Source: Costus lasius
Taxonomy: Eukaryota; Streptophyta; Magnoliopsida; Zingiberales; Costaceae
DNA length: 64,000 nt
Reading direction: 5' to 3'
Assembly: GCA_027563935.2 (NCBI GenBank)
Contig: CM050454.1
Location: 50,124,596-50,188,595 of the forward strand
Shown: piece after piece, positions 1-10,274 of the stretch
How positions within the stretch are numbered: position 1 is the first letter of the stretch
Layout of the letters: each line of letters starts with the position of its first letter
The notes under the pieces: generated by a model
Told to the model about the DNA's origin: nothing
Database searches by the model: none
The model's input: the letters and a program-made list of their open reading frames with translations, nothing else
Translations under genes and position numbers: made by a program

Positions 1-3000
1 AGTTCTTCCTGACCACCATATATCAAGAACATATCTTTGGTCCTCCGAAGATATTTCAAGATGTTCTTGACTGCAATCCAGTGCGCCATACCTGGATTAC
101 TTTGGAACCGACTGGTCACGCTTAACCCGTAAGCGACGTCTGGGCGAGTACACAACATCGCATACATAATGGATCCAATAGCCGAAGCATAAGGCGTATT
201 GTCCATTTCATCTTTCTCAGTCTGTGTTTGTGGACACTGACTCTTCGAAAGATTCAGACCATGTCTGACTGGAAGATATCCTCTTTTAGAATTCTCTAAA
301 TGAAATCTTTCCAGGACTTTATCGATGTAAGTACTCTGGCACAGCCCGAGAAGCCTCTTAGATCTATCCCTGTAGATCTTCACACCTAATACATAGGCTG
401 CTTCTCCTAAATCTTTCATCTGGAAACATTTCCTTAACCATGCCTTAACCGCATGCATTTCAGGAATGTCGTTTCCAATGATCAAGATATCATCGACGTA
501 GAGGACTAGGAAAGTAATCACGCTCCCACTAAACCTCTTATATACACACGGGTCATCCTCGTTCTTGATGAAACCAAATTCAGTGACTGATTCATCAAAA
601 CGAATATTCCAGCTTCTTGATGCTTGCTTAAGTCCATAAATGGACTTCTTTAATTTGCATATTTTATGACGATCTGATGGATCAGTGAAACCCTCAGGTT
701 GTGTCATGTACACATCCTCATCCAGATTTCCATTCAGGAAAGCTGTTTTCACATCCATCTGCCAGATCTCATAATCGTAATATGCTGCTATCGCGAAAAG
801 AATCCGAATAGACTTAAACATGGCTACAGGTGAGAAAGTTTCATCATAATCTATCCCGTAGATTTGTTTGAAACCTTTCGCAATTAGCCTGCCTTTATAG
901 GTAACCACGTTACCATCCATGTCAATCTTCTTCTTGAAGATCCATTTGCAGCCTATAGGGATTACTCCCGGAGGCGGATCAACCAAATCCCAGACTTGGT
1001 TATCTGACATGGAGTCCATCTCGGCGCGCATAGCTTCAAGCCATCTCGCTGACTCCGGTCCATTGACCGCATCCGCATAAGTGAGGGGTTCATCATTATC
1101 AATGATGTAGACTCCGTCATAGCGCTCAGGCTGACGACGGATCCTTCCCGATCTTCGCGGTTCCCGTGATGTCTGAGCCTCAGGTTGTTCAATAACCTGT
1201 TCTACCGGCTCAGGCTCATCCAACTGCGCTTGACTACTTTGTCCTTCCTCTGGATTCTCTTCCAGCTTTATTTCTCTCCCACTGGCCTCTTGCAGAAGAA
1301 ACTCCTTCTCAAGAAATATGGCCGTCCGAGCAACAAAAACCTTGTTCTCTTTGGGATCGTAGAAATAATAACCCTTAGTTTCCTTAGGGTAACCGACAAA
1401 GATGCATTTCTCAGATCTGCTCTCCAGTTTCCCAGAGGCGAGCTTTTTGACATAAGCCTCGCAGCCCCAGATCCTGATAAATGTCAAGCTTGGCTGTTTC
1501 CCATACCATAATTCATATGGAGTCTTAGAAACTGCCTTGGATGGCACTCGGTTTAGTACCTTTGCAGCTGTTTCCAGTGCAAACCACCAAAAGGAGTAAG
1601 GTAGAGTAGCCTGACTCATCATAGAACGAACCATATCAAGCAACGTTCTATTTCTCCTCTCGGACACACCATTCCATTGCGGTGTTCCTGGTGGAGTGAG
1701 CTGTGAGATAATCCCACACTCCTTTAGATAGTCAGTAAACGCATGACTTAGGTATTCTCCACCTCGATCTGAGCGAAGTGCCTTGATATTTCGGCCTAGC
1801 TGATTTTGTACTTCATTCTTGAACTCTTTGAACTTGTCAAAAGATTCACTCTTATGTCTCATCAGATAGACATAACCGTACCTACTGAAATCATCAGTAA
1901 AGGTAATGAAGTACTGATAGCCACCTCTGGCATGTTTACTAAATGGCCCACACACATCACTGTGTATAAGGTCAAGTAAACCTGAAGCCCTTTGACCTTT
2001 GTGAAGAAAAGGTGACTTCGTCATTTTACCCATCAAACAAGCTTTGCATGTATCAATCTCCTCATAGGAAAATGATCCCAGCAGTCCATGTTCATGCAAC
2101 CGCTTAATGCGTTTCTCGTTGATATGGCCTAAACGACTATGCCATAGCAAGGTGCTGTCATCAGCATACTTGGCTTTCTTATTATCAATATTTTGTATCG
2201 AACATTCCATGTCCAACATGAATAACCCATTGTTAATTGAACCAGTTGCATAAACAATATTATCATAAGATAAAACACACTTTGAAATATTGCATTCAAA
2301 GGAAAATCCTTTCCTGACAAGAGCAGGAATAGAGATAATATTTTAGTAATACTGGGAACAAAATAACAGCTGTTTAGTTCCAATACAAGTCCAGATGGCA
2401 AAGAAATGAAATAGTCTCCTACAGCAACAGCAGCAACCCGTGCCCCGTTTCCTACTCGTAGGTCTACCTCATGCTGTCCCACCTGTCTTCTTCTCTTGAG
2501 TTCCTGTACATTTGAACAAATGTGAACTCCACATGCAGTGTCCAACACCCATGAAATAGAAGAAGATGAAAACATGACTTCAGTCACGAATATACCTGAG
2601 CCAGAAGCGATGCTTCCCCTCTTATCTCCTTGGAGCGCTTTACAGTCCTTTTTCCAGTGACCTAGCTGACAACAGTGGAAACACCTGTATTCCTTGGACC
2701 GCTTTACCTTCTGTTTCAGAGCCTTACTGTAGTTCTTGACCGGGGCCTTGCCCTTCTTCCCCTTCTTCTTGTTCCTAGAAGGAACCAGTAAGACAGAGGT
2801 TGAAGGCTTTCCCTTCAGAGTTTCCTCAGTAGTCAAGAGCATATTGAGCAGCTCTGCCAGAGTACAGTCGATTTTGTTCATATTAAAGTTAATAATGAAC
2901 GCGTCGAATGAAGGCGGGAGAGACTGCAGAATAATATCTACAGCAAGCTCCTGGTTGATGGTATGCCCCAGTTTTTCTAGAGCCTCTTTGTGCCCAATCA

Positions 3001-3400
3001 TCTTGAGCACGTGAGCTCCCACTGGGCTCCCTTCAGCCAGTTTGCTCTGAAAGAAGAGCTTCGTCAGATTATAGCGTTCTGTCCTCGCCTGTGCAGCATA
3101 CAGCATCTTGAGGTTCGCTATAATTTCTATAGCCGACATATCCTCATGCTGACGCTGCAGCGGTGGCGTCATAGACGCTAGCATCAGGCAAGCGACATCA
3201 ATGCTATCATTGACGTGCTTTTCATAGGTTTCCCGAACCGCCCTTGCGGCGTTCGGAGCGGGCTGCGGCGGTATCGCCGACTCGAGGACATACAGTTTCC
3301 TCTCTGCCTTAAGAACAATCTTAAGGTGTCCGTACCAGTCTGAGAAGTTTGGCCCAGCAAACTTCTCCCTTTCCAGTAGGGATCGCACATTGAAGCTCAT
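1..3400 (-). pseudogene. copia A1 gag-pol, one-base frameshift, truncated by window edge
   Basis: The polyprotein gene starts with ATG at 3400 (MSFNVRSLLE). It encodes a gag domain with a CCHC zinc knuckle near 2670 whose usual Gly has become Cys (CFHCCQLGHWKKDC), then the aspartic protease motif DTACG near 2540. At 2341-2345 it has one A fewer in a homopolymer than copy A2, so the frame is lost just before the pre-integrase zinc region. Downstream the integrase core (about 2000-1650), the RRSGRIRR-type linker (about 1140) and the RT (to about 480, YVDD) remain collinear with intact copy A4 in the shifted frame. I noticed no further stop there but did not check every codon. Gag and protease could still be made; a complete polyprotein could not. 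Confidence 0.88.
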
Positions 3401-5210
3401 GGTGTTCGTTGCTGCAGGAATCTACAACAATGCAAGAACAGCAAGGTCAGTATCAATGTAAAGAATCAATCAGGACTTAAGAATGATTCTTTTTCTCACT
3501 ATTTTATCTGGCTGAAAAATCCAGCAAAACAGCCCGAAAGAGTAGAACTCTTTTAGTGAGATGGGATCCAGATTTCATACTTGGTCTCCGCGTCCCGCTC
3601 AGGCGAGATAAGATGCACAGAGAGTACAAGCACTAATCTCTGGTAGGCAGTCCCTGCCAATCGCCAACCCGTGCGATTCCCCTTCATCTGGGCGATCCAG
3701 CAGACTGTGCCAACTGAGTTGGTACAACACAATCTCTGATCCCACAGATGGCTGCCTCCATGTGCTACCATATGCGCCACATATGTAGCCTACATGGCCA
3801 AGCTGACCCGACCTACACCCTGGACCACCACGTGCTATGCTGAGCAACGAGAAGCGATAAATCCCTTCTCTATAACACGCAGGTGAAATCACACACCGTC
3901 TGAAGATAGATGGACGTGCCCACTGAGTGGGTACAACACGGCTCCAACGATAATCAGAACAGTGAGGTTTCGCGTCAGAAGGCTTACGAGCTTGATATTT
4001 AATCGTTGGATTTTAACGGTCTTTTGTCTTCTTCACTATCATGCAATTCCTATGGTGATAGTAGAAGATAAACTAATCATGCAATTCTAATATTAAACAA
4101 TAAAAGAAAGCATGGATCTTATGTGGTAAAAGCCCATAGCCTAAGTAAGACCTTAAATAAACTTAAGTCTTCACTTGCTTTTCTTCATGGGACTTTTGCT
4201 GCTCATCTGGCCCAACCCAGGGCCCAAGCGCCATCTGCAGCTCTGGTGCGCCCACCAGGAATATGCGCCAGGTCCTAGGGACGAACCCTAGACCTCCCAC
4301 CTGGTCTAGCCACTACTGCATGCGCCTCTGCCAAGTGTGCTCAGTGCTCTTGTCTGATTAATTTACATATTAATCTATCTAGACAAGATTGACTCGCAGG
4401 TCAATTACATTTTATAAATTAAATGCAATGTGATTCGCAGATCACAATATAAAAATTAATTTACAAAATTTACCAGGCACGCAGGCCCCAGCACAGCACA
4501 CATTTAACATGGGCAGCCCACATAAGATTAAATAAACAGGCAATATGGCATCAAACATCAGCATGTGATCCAATAAGAAAACAAAATTTCGAAAACCGCA
4601 TTGGCATCAATTTTAATTTTCTTATATGCCCCCACAACCTTACAACGGTACAATAATAGGGATCCACTCATCCAATCTAGTCAGATCCTGTGCCCTTGCA
4701 TGCACCAAATCCTAACTGACTTGAGTCAACCCAGTGGTCAACTATGCATGCACCAAGGGCTGAACAACCACAATGAGGTCTGGCAAACGGGTGTGAGCCC
4801 GGGCCTAACTCATGTGCGTTCAACAGACGTCTCAACCAGACATCGCTACACACCTATGATGCAGCCGACCTATAGCCACCTCTTGCTTGCGCAAGGGTGC
4901 TATCTGGTCGACCCATCTAGGCTGTCAGATGGTCTGATCAGACTAGTTGGATCTAACCTAGAGGATGACTTCAACCCTACTAACCCGTCTAAGGGTTTAT
5001 AGTAGGCGCTTAGTCTAATGATAGGCGCGCAAGTGATAGTCTTTTGATAAAACATCAACAACAAAGATCACAAAGATGCGCCTAGTGTGAAACATGCGCA
5101 AACATAAATCATGTGTAATCATATTCGCATGTAAGCTATAGATCTAAGCATGTTTTGCAAACAAGGATCACAATATGGCATTAAGCAATCATATGCATAG
5201 ATATAAACCG
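3401..5210 (-). promoter_or_regulatory. A1 5' leader with three bulged hairpins
   Basis: This untranslated leader lies between the primer site and the gag ATG. In RNA sense it carries three hairpins of the same design: Ha at 3940-3915, Hb at 3734-3703 and Hc at 3622-3586. Hb has outer stem GATTGTG/CACAGTC (one G-U pair), 5' bulge TTGTA, inner stem CCAAC/GTTGG and loop TCA. Ha has inner stem CCCAC/GTGGG. Further upstream (about 4330-4250) is a tRNA-like T-arm, stem CTAGGG/CCCTAG with a TTCGT loop. The short reading frames here do not match any coding part of other copies. The position just before gag suggests packaging or translational control, which is an inference. Confidence 0.6.
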
Positions 5211-5222
5211 GCTCTGATACCA
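5211..5222 (-). promoter_or_regulatory. A1 primer binding site (iMet tRNA)
   Basis: The minus strand reads TGGTATCAGAGC, the usual plant copia site complementary to the 3' end of initiator-Met tRNA. It lies two bases (AT) beyond the end of the 5' LTR, the same spacing as in A2 and A4. Confidence 0.93.
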
Positions 5223-5224
5223 AT

Positions 5225-6916
5225 TGAAGGAACCCCTTTCAAGAGGGGGGCGAAAACCCTATTAGGGTGGCGCATAAAATTTTGCAAGCGGAAGAAGGGC
5301 TTTCATAGATCTTTCTATCGCATATGATCAACTTAGATAGATATGAGAAGGATCCATACCGTCGCCATCTCTTGGATGGTGTCTTGGAAGAAGAAAGCAA
5401 AAGAGATCTCCTCCAAAGGTTGTCGCACACAAGAGGAAGAAGGCCTACTTCTTTGGGGCGATTTGTGCTAGCAATGCTCCAAAGCTTCCTTGATCGTTTG
5501 AGGGATGATGTGATGAAAAACTTGGCCGAATCCTCTTGACGTCAACCTTCACGCCGCAAGCCGTGAGTCGTCCAATGCCAAGAGCGAATTGGCGAGAGGA
5601 ATAGAGAGGAGGCGTTTCAAGTGAACGTGGAAACGTTCCCACTTTGAAAACCGAAAGTTCCCAAAATAGCAAGCCTTGATTACATGCGTTATGCGTTCAC
5701 CAAGTGAACCATGCGCAACTCTCTTCACCCACCTGAACCTTGCGCTCAACTCATGAGCCGGTTCAAGATGTTTGGTTCAATGACCAAACCAAATCAGCCC
5801 AAACATTAAGTCTAGATCGAATTAGACCCTAAGGTCCTAGATCTGACCATTCATCTCCAGATGCTTCTGATCTGATCGATCTAGCATCAACACTCTCGAT
5901 CGAAGCTTACCGATCTCAAGCCCTAATCAATCAAACATGATCAGACCAGATCTCACTTACAATCAGAGTTTAAATCCCTTTAAACTGAACCGAAACAATT
6001 CAGTCCACACGATCTGACTTAAGTAAGCCATATCATCAAATTGTGCGACCCTGAGGGTTTCCTTTAAATGTCGGTAACGATAACTTACGTTATCACGATC
6101 AGTGAGGGGTATCTAGCAACACATCACTGTCTCCCGATATAAAGGAAAGAGTCTTCCAAGACTACACCCAAAACACAGCTCAAGTGTGAATCATTTTCAC
6201 TAGGCATACATATTTCCTTTGCCACTGGATGTTCTTATTGGACAAGCGTGTCAAGCTTGTAGCTCCAATATGATGAGCATGATTAGATCAGATGAACACA
6301 GTCACCTGGGTATGGCCATACACTTTCTCAATCATCTCAGCCGGGGGGGCCCCTTTAGAACACCACACTCCTTAAACAAGGAGACGGCAATCCTATGTCT
6401 ATCACTAGTGCCCTAACCTGACTCATGATCATTATCCAAGATAGTCTATAACCATTATGTTTCAAATGATATTGAACTACCTCAAAACAATGACAATCAT
6501 CATTTAGAAACACAAGTGATCTCAAGTCAGAGGAGATGTGCCACTTGTAGCAAACAAGGATTATTCACATTGTGACAAGCAATTGAATATCCTAGTAGGG
6601 TCTGTCCAGTACATCCAATGTACCCATGAGTCTACATCTTATTCCATGCTCGAAGCATCCTATAAGATTAGAACACATATTAGTCTCAAGCATATCAAGG
6701 TTGTCTCAAGTTCACCAAGATATCTCGACTAAGGACTTAACTGCATGTCAGCCTAGCTGAACAACTTTGAGACATTATTCAGAAGAACATATATTGCAGC
6801 AGACAATGTAGCTTAACTGAATAACAACCATGCCTTTATAAACATAACAGTTTATTACATGATACTGTTACAATCCCAAAGGCCTCAAACATTAGCCTTA
6901 AGGGCATACCCCAACA
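5225..6916 (-). repeat. A1 5' LTR (1692 bp)
   Basis: In element sense the LTR starts TGTTGGGGTATGCCC at 6916 and ends CCTTCA at 5225, next to the primer site. A TATA-like run (TTTATAAAGG) lies about 75 bp inside the start. It holds several short inverted repeats also found, with changed but still paired stems, in the family B LTRs: 6609-6623, 6646-6658, 6242-6260, 6310-6321, 6079-6094 and 6100-6129. A GATC-rich stretch lies around 5860-5960. Near the end is a C-run/G-run hairpin. Confidence 0.92.
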
Positions 6917-7163
6917 AAAGATTGGTAGATGTGCTACAGTAGTGCATTAATAACATCACAATAAATATTACCAGTTTACCATCACATGCGAACAGTATAA
7001 AGTTTAGCCATTAGTACAACATCCATCATGAAAGAGTAAAAGTCATGACGACCTATCAAAATGTGTAAGTACCCTCACCCAGAGCAAAAGTTGCATCATC
7101 CTGGATGCACATAGTATAGGTATGTATCAAAAAGGGTGAGGGAAGACTTACTAGAGTGCAGCC

Positions 7164-8310
7164 CTACTCACTACACTCAGCTGGGTCGTCATCGTCGTCG
7201 TCGTCAGCTGGCTCGGAGGAATCAGAAACATGGATGGTATCGTCGGCATCCTTGTCTTCGTCCCGCGGTGGTGGTGGTGCCATGTTGATGTGAAGAAAGA
7301 TCTCGATGCACTTTACCGTGTCCATCAAGGCTACTAGCTGCTTCCCTTGGTTCAGCTGCTCCTGCCAAAGAAGATGAAGCATATCGTCCGTAGAAGGGCG
7401 CACGGCAGTCCGAGGTTTCCCACCGATGGAAAAGCTGGGGTCAGCATCCAGTGGCGCCGTCTGATCCTCGGGCGCTGCTGGATCCGGATATAAGCGCCAG
7501 TTGGCGCTGTCCCTTATATCAGTCCGGGCAGAATTCGGTAAAGCCATGGTGGTAGCGGTATCTGCAAAGGTTAGGTGGTAGATATCTCCTCTCCTCACAA
7601 TCATCTTCATCGAGAGAAGATGCTCCAGGTCCAAACGCCGGCTCCCAACTGCTTCAGGTTGACCATAGGGGTTATGTCCAAGGGAGAGAGCTATCATCGT
7701 GATCATCTCGCCGATGCAGATAACTCCTTTCTACGCATGGGCTACCCGCATAAATTGCCGGGCGAGATGATAACCGGCATTAATCTGGAAATGGTGCAAG
7801 AGCCCCCACAAACATAGTAGCATAGTAGCTCGGGTTGGCATACAATTCCGTCTCCTTCCCTCACGAAAATTGAATGCGCGAGTAACCTGTGTGCATAGCG
7901 GATGCAGGGGTTGGAGAGTGTCGAGGCTCTGGCATTCCGGGGTGAGTAAGCGCTCATAGAGGAAGTGCACCTCCAAAAAATATCCTTGTTGAAGTTCGGT
8001 GGCCCAACTCTGGAAGCGTACGCCGGGAAGCCGAAAATATCGTTCAGGTCAGCAATTGTGAGGCGATACTCTGTATTCGCTAAACAGAACGTGAGAAGGC
8101 CTGGGTCTGTATCCAACGCCGAGACCATGAATTCCACTGAGCTCAGAAATTCAAGGGTGAACGGGATGTAGGTGGGATGAGCATATTGCAAGAATCGTCC
8201 CCACCCAAATTGACGGAAAACTCAAAGCAGATCATCAAAGATGCCGAAAACAGCTAATGCCGGCGAGTCTATGTACCTTGTATTGATTATCTGTCGGTTA
8301 GATAGGACTT
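7164..8310 (-). pseudogene. Athila-like gypsy ORF1, C-terminal part (decayed)
   Basis: This is the 3' portion of an ORF1 gene whose 5' portion lies at 16980-16627, across the chromovirus insertion. The translated pieces resemble the plant Athila ORF1 family (recognised by eye): a segment around 8170-8120 (YIPFTLEFLSS), an internal NPCIRYAHRLLAHSIF segment, and a Q/E-poor C-terminus ending in a run of Asp. Lesions visible are a TGA at 8222-8224 in the conserved N-terminal part, an 8-bp tandem duplication CATAGTAG (7813-7820 and 7821-7828) that breaks the frame, and a TAG at 7731-7733. The gene ends at 7164. ORF1 proteins of these elements are gag-like or of unknown role. 6917-7163 is downstream noncoding sequence of the same element. 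Confidence 0.7.
8306..8310. repeat. Target site duplication GACTT, left copy
   Basis: GACTT directly precedes the 5' LTR of the chromovirus and recurs directly after its 3' LTR at 16627-16631. An exact 5-bp duplication shows that both ends come from one integration event. Confidence 0.95.
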
Positions 8311-10112
8311 TGATGTGGGACCAAAGCAGGACCTTCGGAGGTCCACCCGGGTCCGAAAGAAGCCCTCTCGGTATGGCTATCCTAGCCATTAGATATGGCT
8401 TCCTTAGGACCCCCTTTTGTTGCTTATTTTGTCTTAGATTAGGGTGCATCATATGGTAGGTTAGATCCACCCTCCCATTACACCATGTAGTTACATGCCT
8501 AGGATCCGCCACTTATGTATAGTAGGTTAGTGCATGAAATTGATGTAATAGTATAGGTCAACTCCAATCTTGGAATGCAAGTCAAAATCAGGTCAAGACA
8601 ACTCCAAGAGATGCCATGGGCCATCAGCCCAACTCAAGAGGAAATCAGCCCACCCCAACCTAATGGAGCAACACCACAAGTACCCCAACTTCCACCATCC
8701 TAGTTGGCAGCCATGTGGAGTTCACCTTCATCTCTAATCAAGTCAAGGAGCAGCCAGCTCAATGACCTATTTCAGCTCAACATGCGCCAGCCATCAAAGT
8801 CAAGGGGCAGCTTGAAACAATGCCCACTTCAGTCCATCATGCGCCAGCCCCCAAAGTCAAGGAGCAGCCTGCACTTTGCAACAACTTCAGTCCCTTCAAG
8901 TGCCAGCCGCCCATGCCAATTTGCAGCCTGCAATGTCAGCCATCAGCAGCCTCTTCAGTCCACTCTCATCTCAGATTTCGAACTTACCAACCTGCTGAAG
9001 ACTTCAGAGTTCAACCTCCAAGCAATCGCCCATTTGGAAGAAGAAACCAGCCCTTGAGTTGTCTACATCATCTTTGACTTGTGTGACTTGTTTTTGAACT
9101 TAGGAAGGGAGATAACCGTTGGAGACTCCCCTATATGATGTAAATTCTTGTAAAGCCATCACTTAGTGTTGAATGAATTTTCGAATTTCAGAAGTGTGTC
9201 TTCTTATGGTGTGTGTCACCTAGCCCCCTTCCCCTCTTCCAACCATTGCCGAGAGTGTCTATCCACCCCTCTTGTTCTTCCACCTTCTTCCTCCATATGC
9301 GCTTGTCTTGAAGATGGGAGCTCACGCCACTTCCTCCCTCAAGCCTTGAAGAGCCTTCAATCAAGAGGAGGAGCTGGACACATTCGAGACTCAAGAAGGT
9401 GCCATCAACTCCATGCCGAGAACAAGCCACCCCCACTTTAGCTAAGTCTTCTTCCCCTTTGGGTCATTGTTCTTGTTAATTGTTGTTGTGGTTCTTGATA
9501 CTTGTTGGACAGCCCCTTTGCACTTATGTTTGCTTTCTGCAGGAGGCGCAAGGCCATGGGATGACAAGCAAGCTATCCCCTCTTCTCTCCCCCTAAGCCT
9601 AGATAGTCTAAACTATGTTAACAAGGGAATTTGGAGTCTAGCCTCCCCCTTGATTGTCTTGTGTATTGGCCTCTTAATATTATTTTCAAAATTCACCCAC
9701 GCATGTGTGGGATGCTGCAATGACATGTGTGTAAGCTCATAGGGCCCTACTTCGTGAGATTCCACCATTGGACCGGTGAAGAACGGGAAGGACACCCTTT
9801 CTATTCTCAAAGGGTGCAAGGTGAGTTCCTCCCTTAGATTAGCCCTAGTTTCTTATGGTAGAGTCGCATGCTAGATTTCTTTAATGTTGTAGAACCGCAT
9901 GCTATGTCTACTTGAGGTTTTAGAATCACATGATAAGCTTTACTAGAAGTGCATGATAAGATTAGTTGCTGAATGTAGCTTCGGATTTCATTATAAGATT
10001 ATCAAACCTAATTTCTCAAAGCGTTAGTTTAAATGGGTTTCATAGTTATATCTTAATAGCAAATGTTTTCAAAAAAGCGTTGTTTGAATGTTGCATGCTT
10101 GGCCCCCCATCA
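8311..10112 (+). repeat. Chromovirus 5' LTR (1802 bp)
   Basis: The LTR starts TGATGTGGGACC and ends CCCCCCATCA. Its first 82 bp match the end of the gag-pol gene, because the coding region runs into the 3' LTR. A 57-bp imperfect tandem repeat (AGTCAAGG at 8741, 8798 and 8855) lies in the first half. A polypyrimidine tract ending CTGCAG at 9542 and a strong donor-like CAAG/GTGAGT at 9820/9821 frame a 278-nt exon-like stretch. CTATATGATG at 9131 is a weak TATA candidate. The short ORFs inside recur identically in the 3' LTR and show no known domain. Confidence 0.95.
8735..8900 (+). repeat. 57-bp imperfect tandem repeat in chromovirus LTR
   Basis: About 2.7 units of 57 bp, each with AGTCAAGG(A/G)GCAGC and, about 45 bp later, ATGCGCCAGC or a variant. 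The same array is in the 3' LTR, 6514 bp further on (about 15249-15414). Confidence 0.8.
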
Positions 10113-10115
10113 TCT

Positions 10116-10126
10116 TGGTATCAGAG
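10116..10126 (+). promoter_or_regulatory. Chromovirus primer binding site
   Basis: TGGTATCAGAG lies three bases after the 5' LTR and is complementary to the 3' end of iMet tRNA for 11 nt; the next bases (GTTAGG) leave the usual consensus. The leader from here to the ATG at 10275 is only about 150 nt, unlike the 1.6-1.9 kb leaders of the copia elements. Confidence 0.88.
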
Positions 10127-10274
10127 GTTAGGCTCTTAGGGTAGGATTTTAAAAGACCAAAACTTTATTTTCCTACTACTAAGGCGATTTTGGACCTAGG
10201 TGTTTGAAAGAATTTGAATATCTATCTTGTATCACCTTAGGATCTATTTTCAAAAAGCTTTACTCATTTCGAAA

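Larger units (their letters stand above)
1..6916 (-). mobile_element. Ty1/copia family A, copy A1 (partial; 3' part beyond window start)
   Basis: Reading down from 6916 the order is 5' LTR (6916-5225), primer binding site (5222-5211), leader of about 1.8 kb, then gag-pol from 3400 to the window edge, where it is still in the RT/RNase H linker. The 3' LTR and 3' flank are outside the window. The bases beyond the LTR, 6917-6921 (AAAGA), should be one copy of the 5-bp target duplication; its partner cannot be checked. The LTR of about 1.7 kb, the gag type and the iMet primer site would fit a Tork/Angela-like copia lineage, but that assignment is an inference. The element abuts a fragment of an Athila-like gypsy element. 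Confidence 0.93.

Noticed and set aside
4601..5002. 133-codon open frame in the A1 leader
   Set aside because: No counterpart is open in the leaders of A2 or A4 and no domain is visible; chance frame in noncoding DNA.
8704..9742. Several 80-117-codon frames in the chromovirus LTR
   Set aside because: They recur exactly in the 3' LTR only because the LTRs are identical. Several overlap on both strands and none has a known domain.
10227..10274. Extension of the chromovirus gag-pol upstream to 10227
   Set aside because: The first codon there is TTG; the first ATG in frame is at 10275 and gives a normal gag N-terminus.
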